Assembly (NCBI RefSeq): GCF_025151385.1
Contig: NZ_CP102287.1
Coordinates: 2,294,001-2,358,000 of the forward strand
Length of the DNA stretch: 64,000 nucleotides
Origin: Hoylesella buccalis ATCC 35310
GTDB lineage: Bacteria; Bacteroidota; Bacteroidia; Bacteroidales; Bacteroidaceae
Direction of reading: 5' to 3'
The translations under genes and the position numbers were made by a program. Below the pieces are notes generated by a model. That model was not told the origin of the DNA. It saw only the letters and a list, made by a program, of their open reading frames with translations, and ran no database searches. Of the stretch, positions 37,201 to 43,682 are shown piece by piece (position 1 is the first letter of the stretch; each line of letters opens with the position of its first letter).

Positions 37201-38598
37201 ACCAGACAGAAAGATGATGGGGGTGAACACGATGAGGATAATCAGCTGACCGAAGAAGGCCGAATGCATCATCGAAGAGGCGGCCTCGAAGGCAACGGCG
37301 TTCATGCCGCCTCGTCCCAGTTGATTGTGCTTCTTGATTCTTTTCTCCATTTCGAACACCGTTCCTTCTACGATAATCACCGCCCCATCGACGATAATTC
37401 CAAAATCGATGGCCCCCAGGCTCATCAAGTTGGCGCTCACGCCGAAGAGCCGCATCATGATGAGGGCGAACAGCAAGGACAGTGGAATGACCGATGCGGC
37501 GATGACACCTCCGCGCAAACTTCCCAACAACAGCACCAACACGAATATCACGATGAGCGCGCCTTCTGTCAAATTGCGTGCGATGGTGCTCGTTGTACGC
37601 TCGATAAGGTCGGACCGATCGAGAAAAGGTTTGATGTCGATGCCGTCGGGCAGCGATTTTCTGACACTCTCCATGCGCTCCTTCACCGCCCTGACCACCT
37701 TGTCAGAGTTGGCACCCTTAAGCATCATGATCATGCCCCCGACGGCCTCATGACCGTCTTGCGTGAAAGCGCCGTACCTCACTTGCGAGCCAAAGCCCAC
37801 CTTGTCGGCGACGTCGCGCACAAGAACAGGGGTGCCGCTGACATTCTTCACCACGATGTTCTCAATGTCGTCAACCGACTTCACCAGTCCTTCGCCCCGG
37901 ATGAAGCTGGCCATGTGGTCGCGCTCTATGTAGGCGCCGCCCGTGTTGACGTTATTCTTTTTCAGGGCTTCGTACACCTCGCCCACGCTCACGCGCATGG
38001 CGTTGAGCCGCTGGGGGTTGAGGGCCACCTCGTATTGCTTGATGCTTCCGCCGAACGAGTTGACCTCCACCACGCCCGGAATCATGGACAGCTGGCGCTT
38101 CACAATCCAGTCTTGAATGGTGCGCAGCTCCTGCGTACTGTAACGGGCGGTGTCTTTGGGAACAAGGGTGTACTGTAAAATCTCGCCCAGTCCCGTGCTG
38201 ATGGGACCCATCGCGGGCGTTCCGAATCCCTCTGGAATGTCCTCGCGCACCTCTTCGAGCTTCTCTTGCACCAGCTGGCGGGGCAGGTAAGTGCCCATAT
38301 CCTCTTTGAAAACGATGGTGACCACAGACAGGCCGAAGCGTGAGATGGAACGGATGTCTTCAACGCCGGGCAGGTTGGACATGGCCAACTCTACGGGATA
38401 GGTGACAAACTGCTCGATGTCGGCCGTCGAGAGATTTTCAGAAACCGTGATGACCTGCACCTGGTTGTTCGTGATGTCGGGCGTGGAGTCTACGTTAATG
38501 GTTCGCAATGAATACACTCCGCCGCCGATGATGGCCGCCAACAGGAGTACCACCAGAAATTTATGTTGAATGGAAAAATAGATAATCTTGTTAATCAT
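34276..38598 (-). CDS. CusA/CzcA-type RND heavy-metal pump fused to a TolC-like outer-membrane channel
   Basis: A protein of 1440 residues. Residues 1 to ~1045 are a complete heavy-metal RND transporter: ADIEQFVTYPVELAMSNLPG near the start, two periplasmic porter domains, twelve membrane helices, and the proton-relay helix FGIIVDGAVIIVEG near 395-410. Residues ~1050-1440 are an outer-membrane efflux (TolC) domain with two sets of long helices (PVSLQQALQLAEQYHPSIRL). At the joint lies a signal-peptide-like stretch, AFALMLTLLAPCGMQAQQ, as if the pump gene lost its stop before a channel gene. Such pump-channel fusions are known in Bacteroidota. Metal ions of the Cu, Zn, Co or Cd group are the expected cargo. 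Confidence 0.92.
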   Translation of the reverse strand: MINKIIYFSIQHKFLVVLLLAAIIGGGVYSLRTINVDSTPDITNNQVQVITVSENLSTADIEQFVTYPVELAMSNLPGVEDIRSISRFGLSVVTIVFKEDMGTYLPRQLVQEKLEEVREDIPEGFGTPAMGPISTGLGEILQYTLVPKDTARYSTQELRTIQDWIVKRQLSMIPGVVEVNSFGGSIKQYEVALNPQRLNAMRVSVGEVYEALKKNNVNTGGAYIERDHMASFIRGEGLVKSVDDIENIVVKNVSGTPVLVRDVADKVGFGSQVRYGAFTQDGHEAVGGMIMMLKGANSDKVVRAVKERMESVRKSLPDGIDIKPFLDRSDLIERTTSTIARNLTEGALIVIFVLVLLLGSLRGGVIAASVIPLSLLFALIMMRLFGVSANLMSLGAIDFGIIVDGAVIIVEGTVFEMEKRIKKHNQLGRGGMNAVAFEAASSMMHSAFFGQLIILIVFTPIIFLSGVSGKMFSPMAYTFSFAVLGAIILCLTYVPMISSLLIRPLSNQGGRMARMERRLQRVGYRVTSRIIHVYHPLLLYALRHKKMVLASAAALFLAAAFAFTRMGGEFVPELDEGDIAMQTFLRPGSSLSETIKREGEVERLLLQSFPEIKTVCARIGVADIPTDPMGFDYTDSFIILEKDRSKWTSAKTKEELIEKIKDKLQILPGLNFSFSQPVALRFNELLTGVREDVAVKLYGDDLDKLGELGERMVSIISRIEGAEDVTLERTDGLPQITVKYDRQRVAQYGLHIDDLNAYVSSAFAGSSAGSVFEGEKRFDLVIRLSDAYRKSINDLRQLYIPLPSGAQIPLSEVAQIDYESGPMQISREQTSRNIYVGVNVRGRDVQSVVDEIQDKLDQQLRLPAGYRLAYGGEFQKLQEAKNRLMIVLPIALLLIFVLLYFALKSLKQSLMIYMAVPLATVGGVLALLLRGMPFSISAGVGFIVLFGVAVLNGLVLINRFNSLKKEGMNNINRRIIKGTQERIRPILLTATAAMLGFLPMAVSGSAGAEVQRPLATVVIGGLFTATLLTLLVVPLLYALEEKAQRKTANRLPKAAFALMLTLLAPCGMQAQQPVSLQQALQLAEQYHPSIRLARMGVSREETMVKGVSEVGLTELSAGVEELGRGNDATFTLLSVRQNIDVLGNRQRVRTQHQMVNVARAEMNLTEHQLRKAVYRDYAQAYILRQRMNVHAMIDSIYQNFEHAAKVRYEARETSKLAYLAAKKKAVETKENFKQSVFDYQVALKALSRWLGEGLYEPTTAPDETLGEAAGSASPVLICQSERVKLAEENIRLERSKGLPAFFVEGGTQRIGDKNGYWTFDVGVSVPLFRRSYKARQKAAALDRDIENTQLDLLKKQLGDNQARLQTAYQKWRHKLQYYRETALPTARAQQRGASSAYKLGATDYIGFIQTMGDAVQTELDYWEAYEQFIDTIINLQYPTI

Positions 38599-38675
38599 AA
38601 CCTTGGTATGAACATGTACGACTTACAGCGGAACAGTTGTTAACAACTGCTCTGCCACTCGATAAAAACAATGGG

Positions 38676-39092
38676 TTATGATAAGGTGGGAGGTCCCCTT
38701 CGTCCACTCGAGGTTACATGTGCCTCAAGCAACCGGGCGATGGATTCGGGCGTTTCGCCAACTGGCGAGACTATCTGCACGTGCGGGTATGCGTCGGCAG
38801 CGTGGGCGCACAGCCAATGAGGTTGCTGCTGCGCCACTTGGATGATGGGCTGCGCATGCTCGTCGCCCTTAACAATGTGCCTGATTTGCTCTACGGGACA
38901 GTTGTCTGCCTGCGATTCCTGTCCGGAAGAATGATGGTGCGTGTGGCGGTCATTGATTTGACCGTCAGTCTCGCACCTCTCTTCCACGAAACAAACCTTG
39001 CCCAGGTGGTGATAATGGGGCACGGCCAACACCAGCAACACCATGAGCATTGCCAGCCAAAGACTTGCTATGAGCGCTTTTCCCCGTATCAT
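38676..39092 (-). CDS. Small His-rich membrane-anchored protein of the metal efflux operon (DUF6769-like)
   Basis: A protein of 138 residues with one N-terminal membrane segment or uncleaved signal (ALIASLWLAMLMVLLVLAV), followed at once by HYHHLG, then RHTHHHSSGQ, paired Cys residues (CFVEERC, DNCPV) and more His. This composition suggests metal binding in the periplasm. It is the first gene of the operon, 77 bases before the pump gene, and similar small proteins precede such pumps in other Bacteroidota. A sensing, buffering or delivery role is inferred. The ATG at 39092 lies right behind the -7 box and the palindromic operator. Confidence 0.65.
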   Translation of the reverse strand: MIRGKALIASLWLAMLMVLLVLAVPHYHHLGKVCFVEERCETDGQINDRHTHHHSSGQESQADNCPVEQIRHIVKGDEHAQPIIQVAQQQPHWLCAHAADAYPHVQIVSPVGETPESIARLLEAHVTSSGRRGPPTLS

Positions 39093-39096
39093 GATG

Positions 39097-39132
39097 CAAA
39101 GGTAGCGAAAGATTGTTGCAACTCAGTTGCAA
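39097..39132 (-). promoter_or_regulatory. Promoter and perfect palindromic operator of the metal efflux operon
   Basis: On the minus strand TACCTTTG (39097-39104) fits TAnnTTTG. Upstream lies TTGCAACTCAGTTGCAA (39116-39132), an 8-1-8 perfect inverted repeat covering the -33 zone. Its size and symmetry fit a dimeric repressor or metalloregulator such as a Fur-family protein (inference). Confidence 0.6.
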
Positions 39133-39155
39133 AGTGCTCATTTACACTGTTTTTC

Positions 39156-39243
39156 AATAGCATTGACTTTGAACGCCAAAGTCATGTGAATTGGACACCA
39201 AAGTCAATGACTTTGGGTGCCAATATCATTGACTTTGGTTTTC
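39156..39243. repeat. Four 22-bp palindrome-bearing tandem repeats, copy B
   Basis: Units at 39156-39177, 39178-39199, 39200-39221 and 39222-39243, with a partial fifth. The array is the reverse complement of the one at 520-607 and keeps the same unit order; the first two units are the best conserved. Between the repeat and the PadR promoter (39244-39521) nothing else was recognised apart from a 10-bp palindrome AGTAATTACT at 39498-39507. Confidence 0.8.
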
Positions 39244-39521
39244 AAAGTAGATGCGCTTGAGCACTCTCTTATACAGATATTCATAGAACGTACTGATTGT
39301 CAACACACTAACCGTGTTCTCGAATAAAAAAATAGGCTTTGCCACCAGCACATTCGCATAACATGGCCATTTCATTTAAGGGTTCTTGTATTGAGCAGCA
39401 AATGATTTTTTTTGCTAAAAAGCAACCGCTTGAGTGGAAGAGCTGTGACCTCTGAATAAATATTCACTACGCCTTTTCAGTTAAATAAAGTTAATATAGT
39501 AATTACTTATAGTACTATGTT

Positions 39522-39552
39522 TTGCAAGGTACTTATATTTTACCTACTTTTG
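39522..39552 (+). promoter_or_regulatory. Bacteroidota-type promoter of the padR-pspC operon
   Basis: TTG at 39522-39524, 20 bases, then TACTTTTG at 39545-39552. AGTACT and AGTAATTACT palindromes just upstream are candidate sites for autoregulation by the PadR protein. Confidence 0.68.
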
Positions 39553-39579
39553 TGACATCAACTTGAAAAATTGATGATT

Positions 39580-39909
39580 ATGAATGTAGACAATGTAAAA
39601 TCGCAAATGCGCAAGGGAATGCTGGAATACTGCATTCTGTTGCTGCTGGAAAAGCAGTCGGCCTACACGTCGGACATCATTCAGCGGCTCAAGGAGGCCG
39701 AACTGCTGGTGGTGGAGGGAACGTTGTACCCGCTGCTTACGCGACTGAAAAACGACCATTTGCTGAGTTACAAATGGAAGGAAAGTACGCAGGGGCCTCC
39801 GCGAAAATACTATATGCTCACTGAGAAAGGAGCAGTCTTCCTCCGCGAATTGGACAAGGCGTGGAGTGAGATTGCCGCCACCGTCAACTATCTGAAACAA
39901 CCTAAGTAA
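39580..39909 (+). CDS. PadR-family transcriptional regulator
   Basis: A winged-helix protein of about 109 residues. MNVDNVKSQMRKGMLEYCIL is the usual start of this Bacteroidota subfamily, and AYTSDIIQRLKEAEL plus VVEGTLYPLLTRLKND form the helix-turn-helix and wing entry. PadR proteins are dimeric repressors of membrane-stress or efflux genes. In-frame TTG 39571 and ATG 39574 lie just upstream and could also serve as start. The gene is 27 bases before a PspC-domain gene, a pairing seen widely, so the pair probably acts together in an envelope stress response with PadR repressing its own operon. Confidence 0.9.
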   Translation: MNVDNVKSQMRKGMLEYCILLLLEKQSAYTSDIIQRLKEAELLVVEGTLYPLLTRLKNDHLLSYKWKESTQGPPRKYYMLTEKGAVFLRELDKAWSEIAATVNYLKQPK

Positions 39910-39936
39910 GTTCTATTTATTATTCAACCAGTCATT

Positions 39937-41685
39937 ATGAAAAAGAATATCACCATCAATATGTTAGGCAGGCTTTACGCCATTGATGAAGACGCCTACG
40001 GACTGTTGCAACAATATATCGACACGCTGCGCAGCTATTTTGCGCATAAGCCCGATGGAAAAGAGATTGCCGACGACATTGAGGCTCGCATTGCGGAACT
40101 GTTTGACGACCTCAAGACACAAGGCATCGAGGCGATTAACATTCAGCACGTGCAGAACATCATCACACGAATCGGAGATCCCAAAGAGATGGTCGAGGAA
40201 GAACCCTTAGACGAGGAGACGGCGGTGCAAGAGGAGGAGCAGGCAGAAGAAAAGAGTATGGGCAACCGACTGAAGGAAGAAGTTGTGGCTTATATCGAAC
40301 GATTGAGAAAATCGGGCAAACGTCTATACCGAGATCCCACCGACAAGAAGATAACCGGACTGCTGGCTGGATGTGCCCGCTACTTTGGTGGCGACCCCTT
40401 GTGGTGGCGACTGGCTTGCGTGTTACTCGTATTTATCACTTTTAATACATCATTGTCTTCTGGCAGGTTCTTCCATGTAACGCCATTCACGTGGACACCG
40501 CTTTGGCTCGTGCTCATCTATTTCATGGTCTCAATCATCACACCCGTGGCACAGAATCCCGAAGACCGACTGAAAATGAAAGGCAAGGATGTGACACCAC
40601 AAAACTTGGCGCAGGAAGTGACCGAAGAACACGTTCAGGCCGACACCACTCAACCTCGCCGGACTGGAGTGTCGGGATGCGTAGCTGGCTTTTTCAAGAT
40701 TATCCTGCTGTTGATAAAAGGCGTCTTTATTCTTGCCTGTATTGTTGCCGGACTGGTTTTGGTGGCTGCATTGGCCACCCTCATCGTGCTGCTGACCATG
40801 CCCGATCTATTTGGCGATGTTGAGTTTGCTAAGCTTTATTCACACGCGGTTAGTCCGGCATTGGGCATCGTATGTGTTGTGGGTATGGCAGGAGTGCTTT
40901 TCATTCCCCTTTATTGCGGCATCCACGCAATACTTAGCAACACCCAAAAACTCACGCCAATGGGTACTCCGCAACGCCTGATGTGGGCGGGACTGTGGAC
41001 CGTGAGCCTCATTGTGGCCATCGTCAGTGGTATCGCCATTGGCGCAAGAATGACTATTGCCGAGAGGAAAATGGATGATATAAGGCACGAAGCCTACATC
41101 AAGGAGAACACCCACAATGGCGTATTCATCAACGAAACCGATTGGGATTTCCTGAATCAGGGCGGATGGTATCTGCTGGTTGCTCCGTCAAATCGTGAGA
41201 ACCACTACACCTCAAGTGGAGAATATTATACTGGCAACCAGGGTATGCGCTATCTGAGCGGATACTCTGAATGGGGGTTGGGCTATCAGGTGGAGCGTGA
41301 GAAAACTGATGTTACACCTGGCACATATACCTTGAGCGTGGCCGCTCGCACCAATGGCAAGGGAGCTTATGTATATGCCATTGCGGATGGACGTAAATAT
41401 TTGGTGGAGATACCAGCCAATGGCAATACGGGCGGGGATATCTGGGCAGAGGCGAAACGCAGTTTGAGCATCGCAGACTCGCTGTCATCCGATCCGGACA
41501 GGACCTATTATCAGAATATCGTTGACGCTAACGACGGCAATGGATACGGATGGAACCGCATAGAAATCAACAACATACGCAGCACCAAAGGCACCGTTCG
41601 CTACGGCATTTCCACAAAATCGAGCTTCACCGGCACTACGTTCGCAGGACAATGGGTGTCAGCAGCAGACTTTAACCTGAAATAG
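39937..41685 (+). CDS. PspC-domain membrane protein
   Basis: A protein of 582 residues. Residues 1-80 form a cytosolic helical domain (INMLGRLYAIDEDAYGLLQQ, IADDIEARIAELFDDL), followed by an acidic linker. A PspC domain sits near 130-200 (DKKITGLLAGCARYFGGDPL with two hydrophobic helices). Three or four further membrane helices (about 245-370) and an extracytoplasmic C-terminal beta-rich domain (about 390-582) complete it. PspC-like proteins belong to envelope stress systems; in Bacteroidota they pair with PadR repressors as here. The C-terminal domain may sense or bind something in the periplasm; its ligand is unknown. Confidence 0.85.
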   Translation: MKKNITINMLGRLYAIDEDAYGLLQQYIDTLRSYFAHKPDGKEIADDIEARIAELFDDLKTQGIEAINIQHVQNIITRIGDPKEMVEEEPLDEETAVQEEEQAEEKSMGNRLKEEVVAYIERLRKSGKRLYRDPTDKKITGLLAGCARYFGGDPLWWRLACVLLVFITFNTSLSSGRFFHVTPFTWTPLWLVLIYFMVSIITPVAQNPEDRLKMKGKDVTPQNLAQEVTEEHVQADTTQPRRTGVSGCVAGFFKIILLLIKGVFILACIVAGLVLVAALATLIVLLTMPDLFGDVEFAKLYSHAVSPALGIVCVVGMAGVLFIPLYCGIHAILSNTQKLTPMGTPQRLMWAGLWTVSLIVAIVSGIAIGARMTIAERKMDDIRHEAYIKENTHNGVFINETDWDFLNQGGWYLLVAPSNRENHYTSSGEYYTGNQGMRYLSGYSEWGLGYQVEREKTDVTPGTYTLSVAARTNGKGAYVYAIADGRKYLVEIPANGNTGGDIWAEAKRSLSIADSLSSDPDRTYYQNIVDANDGNGYGWNRIEINNIRSTKGTVRYGISTKSSFTGTTFAGQWVSAADFNLK

Positions 41686-41871
41686 ACAGGGCAATCAAGC
41701 CTGTTTTGACGAACGACATGGTATCAGCACACAACGGCTATCGCGGTTCATCCCCACCCTATGATGACTGATGGGCATTGAGCGTAATGGAATAAGCATG
41801 CACCAATTAGCGTGTATGGCTCATATAGCAGGCTGTTTTTGTTAGGCGAAGATTTTAATTGAAATGCAAAC

Positions 41872-41908
41872 AAATAAAGGAGTTACGAACTTCGTAACTC
41901 CTTTATTT
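41872..41908. terminator. Perfect 17-bp hairpin terminator beside the tRNA fragment
   Basis: AAATAAAGGAGTTACGA pairs with TCGTAACTCCTTTATTT around a 3-base loop; T-rich ends allow termination in both directions. On the minus strand it is the terminator of the original tRNA gene. Confidence 0.85.
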
Positions 41909-41914
41909 TGATTG

Positions 41915-41960
41915 TGGACCAGCCTGGGCTTGAACCAGGGACCTCCAGATTATGAGTCTG
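41915..41960 (-). pseudogene. 3' fragment of a tRNA gene (anticodon CAT): left attachment site
   Basis: On the minus strand this covers the anticodon arm (CAGACTCATAATCTGG, anticodon CAT), variable loop, T arm (CCTGGTTCAAGCCCAGG) and acceptor 3' strand CTGGTCCA. The D arm and acceptor 5' strand are absent; AT-rich foreign sequence begins at about 41961. This is the usual footprint of an element that integrated into a tRNA 3' end with a tyrosine recombinase. Confidence 0.8.
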
Positions 41961-42009
41961 TTGAAATATAGTTTTATAAGATTTTATAAAATTTTTATTT
42001 TTGATATAT

Positions 42010-42040
42010 TTGCTTGATATTCAACTATTTGCTATCTTTG
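42010..42040 (+). promoter_or_regulatory. Bacteroidota-type promoter of the integrase gene
   Basis: TTG 42010-42012, 20 bases, TATCTTTG 42033-42040. The start would be near 42047, leaving a leader of about 105 bases that contains four 11-bp iterons. Confidence 0.65.
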
Positions 42041-42084
42041 CTTCAAAAATATGAAATCTTGCGAAATGGTATTAAATAAGCGTT

Positions 42085-42128
42085 GGTGTTCGCACGGTGT
42101 TCGCACGGTGTTCGCAAAATGTTCGCAA
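42085..42128 (+). repeat. Four 11-bp iterons in the integrase leader
   Basis: GGTGTTCGCAC at 42085-42095 and 42096-42106, GGTGTTCGCAA at 42107-42117 and AATGTTCGCAA at 42118-42128. The period of 11 places one copy per helical turn, fitting recombinase arm sites or a repressor array between promoter and gene. Confidence 0.85.
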
Positions 42129-42153
42129 GATTACATGAAATAGCTGAGGAAAA

Positions 42154-43602
42154 ATGAAGACTTCAAAAACATCAATCAACTGTAATCGGGTGGGTAACTG
42201 TTCTCTTACTCTTGTGTTGGATAAGCGTACTAATAAAGAGACGATGGAATATCCAATGGCTATCTGCTTCACCATAGAACGAAAGCGGTACTATCATAAG
42301 CTGACCGATATGCCATTTCAAACGGAAAAGTACTTCAATAGTGTTTGTAGTGTAACAAGTTCTCGAAGTTCTCTTATGGATGTTTATAAAGAATGGCAAG
42401 GGATATTAGAGGACTTTCGTGATAAGGTCGTGAAACTTAGTAAGTCGCATGAACTGACTATTGGGCTGATTAAGACAATGCTTTCTGGAGTGGAATATCA
42501 AGACGAGCATTCTTTGTCGTTTATCGGCATGTGGGAAGGGCTTATTGCAAGGTATCGGGATGATAATAGAGTGGGCTGTGCCGAAAATTACCAGTGGGCT
42601 CTTAACTCTTTTCTGAAGATAGTTGGTCGGACAGAAGGCTTCAAGGTGGACAAGGATGTTATAGCCAAGTGGAATGATGGAATGAAGAACGGCATAATGA
42701 TTGATGGTATGCTGGTTGGGAAAATAGCTGATGCAACACGGGGAATGTATTTAAGAACTTGTCGTGTTGTTTGGAATGAATGTATTAAACGAGGCTTTCT
42801 TCCGGCTGACAAATACCCATTCTCAAATAAAGACAATGACCTCATTTCCATTCCAAGAGGGAAAAGAAGACAACAATCCTACTTGTCAATCGCTGAAATG
42901 ACGGAACTCTATCATGTCTTTGAGGAGAAACGATACCCAGAAATGTGGGACAAAGAATATACGAAACGTGTACACGTTTCCTTAGGATTGTTTCTTGCGC
43001 AATATTTGTGCAATGGCTTCAATCTTGCCGACGCAGGTAGACTAACTTATAATCGAACCTATTTTGCTGAGGGCGGTAGGGCTTTTGAATTTATGCGAAA
43101 GAAAACATCGGCACGAAGTAATAGTATGTCGGTGGTAGTAGTGCCTATTATTCAGCCTTTGCAATTCATCTTGGACGGGATAGCAGCCAAGCCTAAGAAA
43201 GATGCATATGTGTTTCCACAGATATTTCAAGGTGAAGAGGATGAGTTGAAACGAAGAAAGCTCACAGTACAAGAGAATTCAAATATTAAAGATCGGGTAA
43301 TCAGAGTTTGCAAGGAAGTGTTGAAGTGGGACAAAGAGCCTTCGGGAACATGGGCGAGGCATTCTTTTGCCACGAATCTCAAGTTGGCGGGAGTGGAAGA
43401 GTTGTACATATCGGAGAGCATGGGACATTCTATGGGTAATAATATTACGGCCGGGTATCAGGATATGTATCCATTGGAGACCAGATTCGATAATAACTCA
43501 AAGTTGCTGAATCTTGTACCGAGTCCTCAGGCTGTTGATATTGATAGTATGACGCCAGAGCAAGCAAAGGAGATGCTGAAGGCAATATTAGGACAGAAAT
43601 AG
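42154..43602 (+). CDS. Tyrosine recombinase (integrase)
   Basis: A protein of 482 residues: an N-terminal arm-binding region, a SAM-like core-binding domain (~125-215) and a C-terminal catalytic domain. Catalytic residues visible are Arg and His in GTWARHSFAT, His in SESMGHSMG and the Tyr of AGYQDMY. The first catalytic Arg, usually in a GxR-LxxLL segment, is not obvious: the corresponding stretch reads CNGFNLADAGRLTY. Some Bacteroides element integrases also lack it. The gene lies 190 bases from the tRNA fragment, as expected for an enzyme acting at that site. The ATG is reached 25 bases after the iterons. Confidence 0.9.
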   Translation: MKTSKTSINCNRVGNCSLTLVLDKRTNKETMEYPMAICFTIERKRYYHKLTDMPFQTEKYFNSVCSVTSSRSSLMDVYKEWQGILEDFRDKVVKLSKSHELTIGLIKTMLSGVEYQDEHSLSFIGMWEGLIARYRDDNRVGCAENYQWALNSFLKIVGRTEGFKVDKDVIAKWNDGMKNGIMIDGMLVGKIADATRGMYLRTCRVVWNECIKRGFLPADKYPFSNKDNDLISIPRGKRRQQSYLSIAEMTELYHVFEEKRYPEMWDKEYTKRVHVSLGLFLAQYLCNGFNLADAGRLTYNRTYFAEGGRAFEFMRKKTSARSNSMSVVVVPIIQPLQFILDGIAAKPKKDAYVFPQIFQGEEDELKRRKLTVQENSNIKDRVIRVCKEVLKWDKEPSGTWARHSFATNLKLAGVEELYISESMGHSMGNNITAGYQDMYPLETRFDNNSKLLNLVPSPQAVDIDSMTPEQAKEMLKAILGQK

Positions 43603-43682
43603 TACAGCTAATGCGAATATTCTTCAAGAACAAATGAAATTCTTTCTTTTTTACTAAATTTGTAGCATCAATATTAAAGGTT

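Noticed and set aside
37264..38178. 304-codon plus-strand open frame within the RND pump gene
   Set aside because: It is antisense to conserved pump motifs; the His-rich composition follows from the complement of common pump codons.
42085..42128. Plasmid replication origin iterons
   Set aside because: They sit in an integrase leader with no Rep gene beside them; a recombinase or repressor site is more likely.
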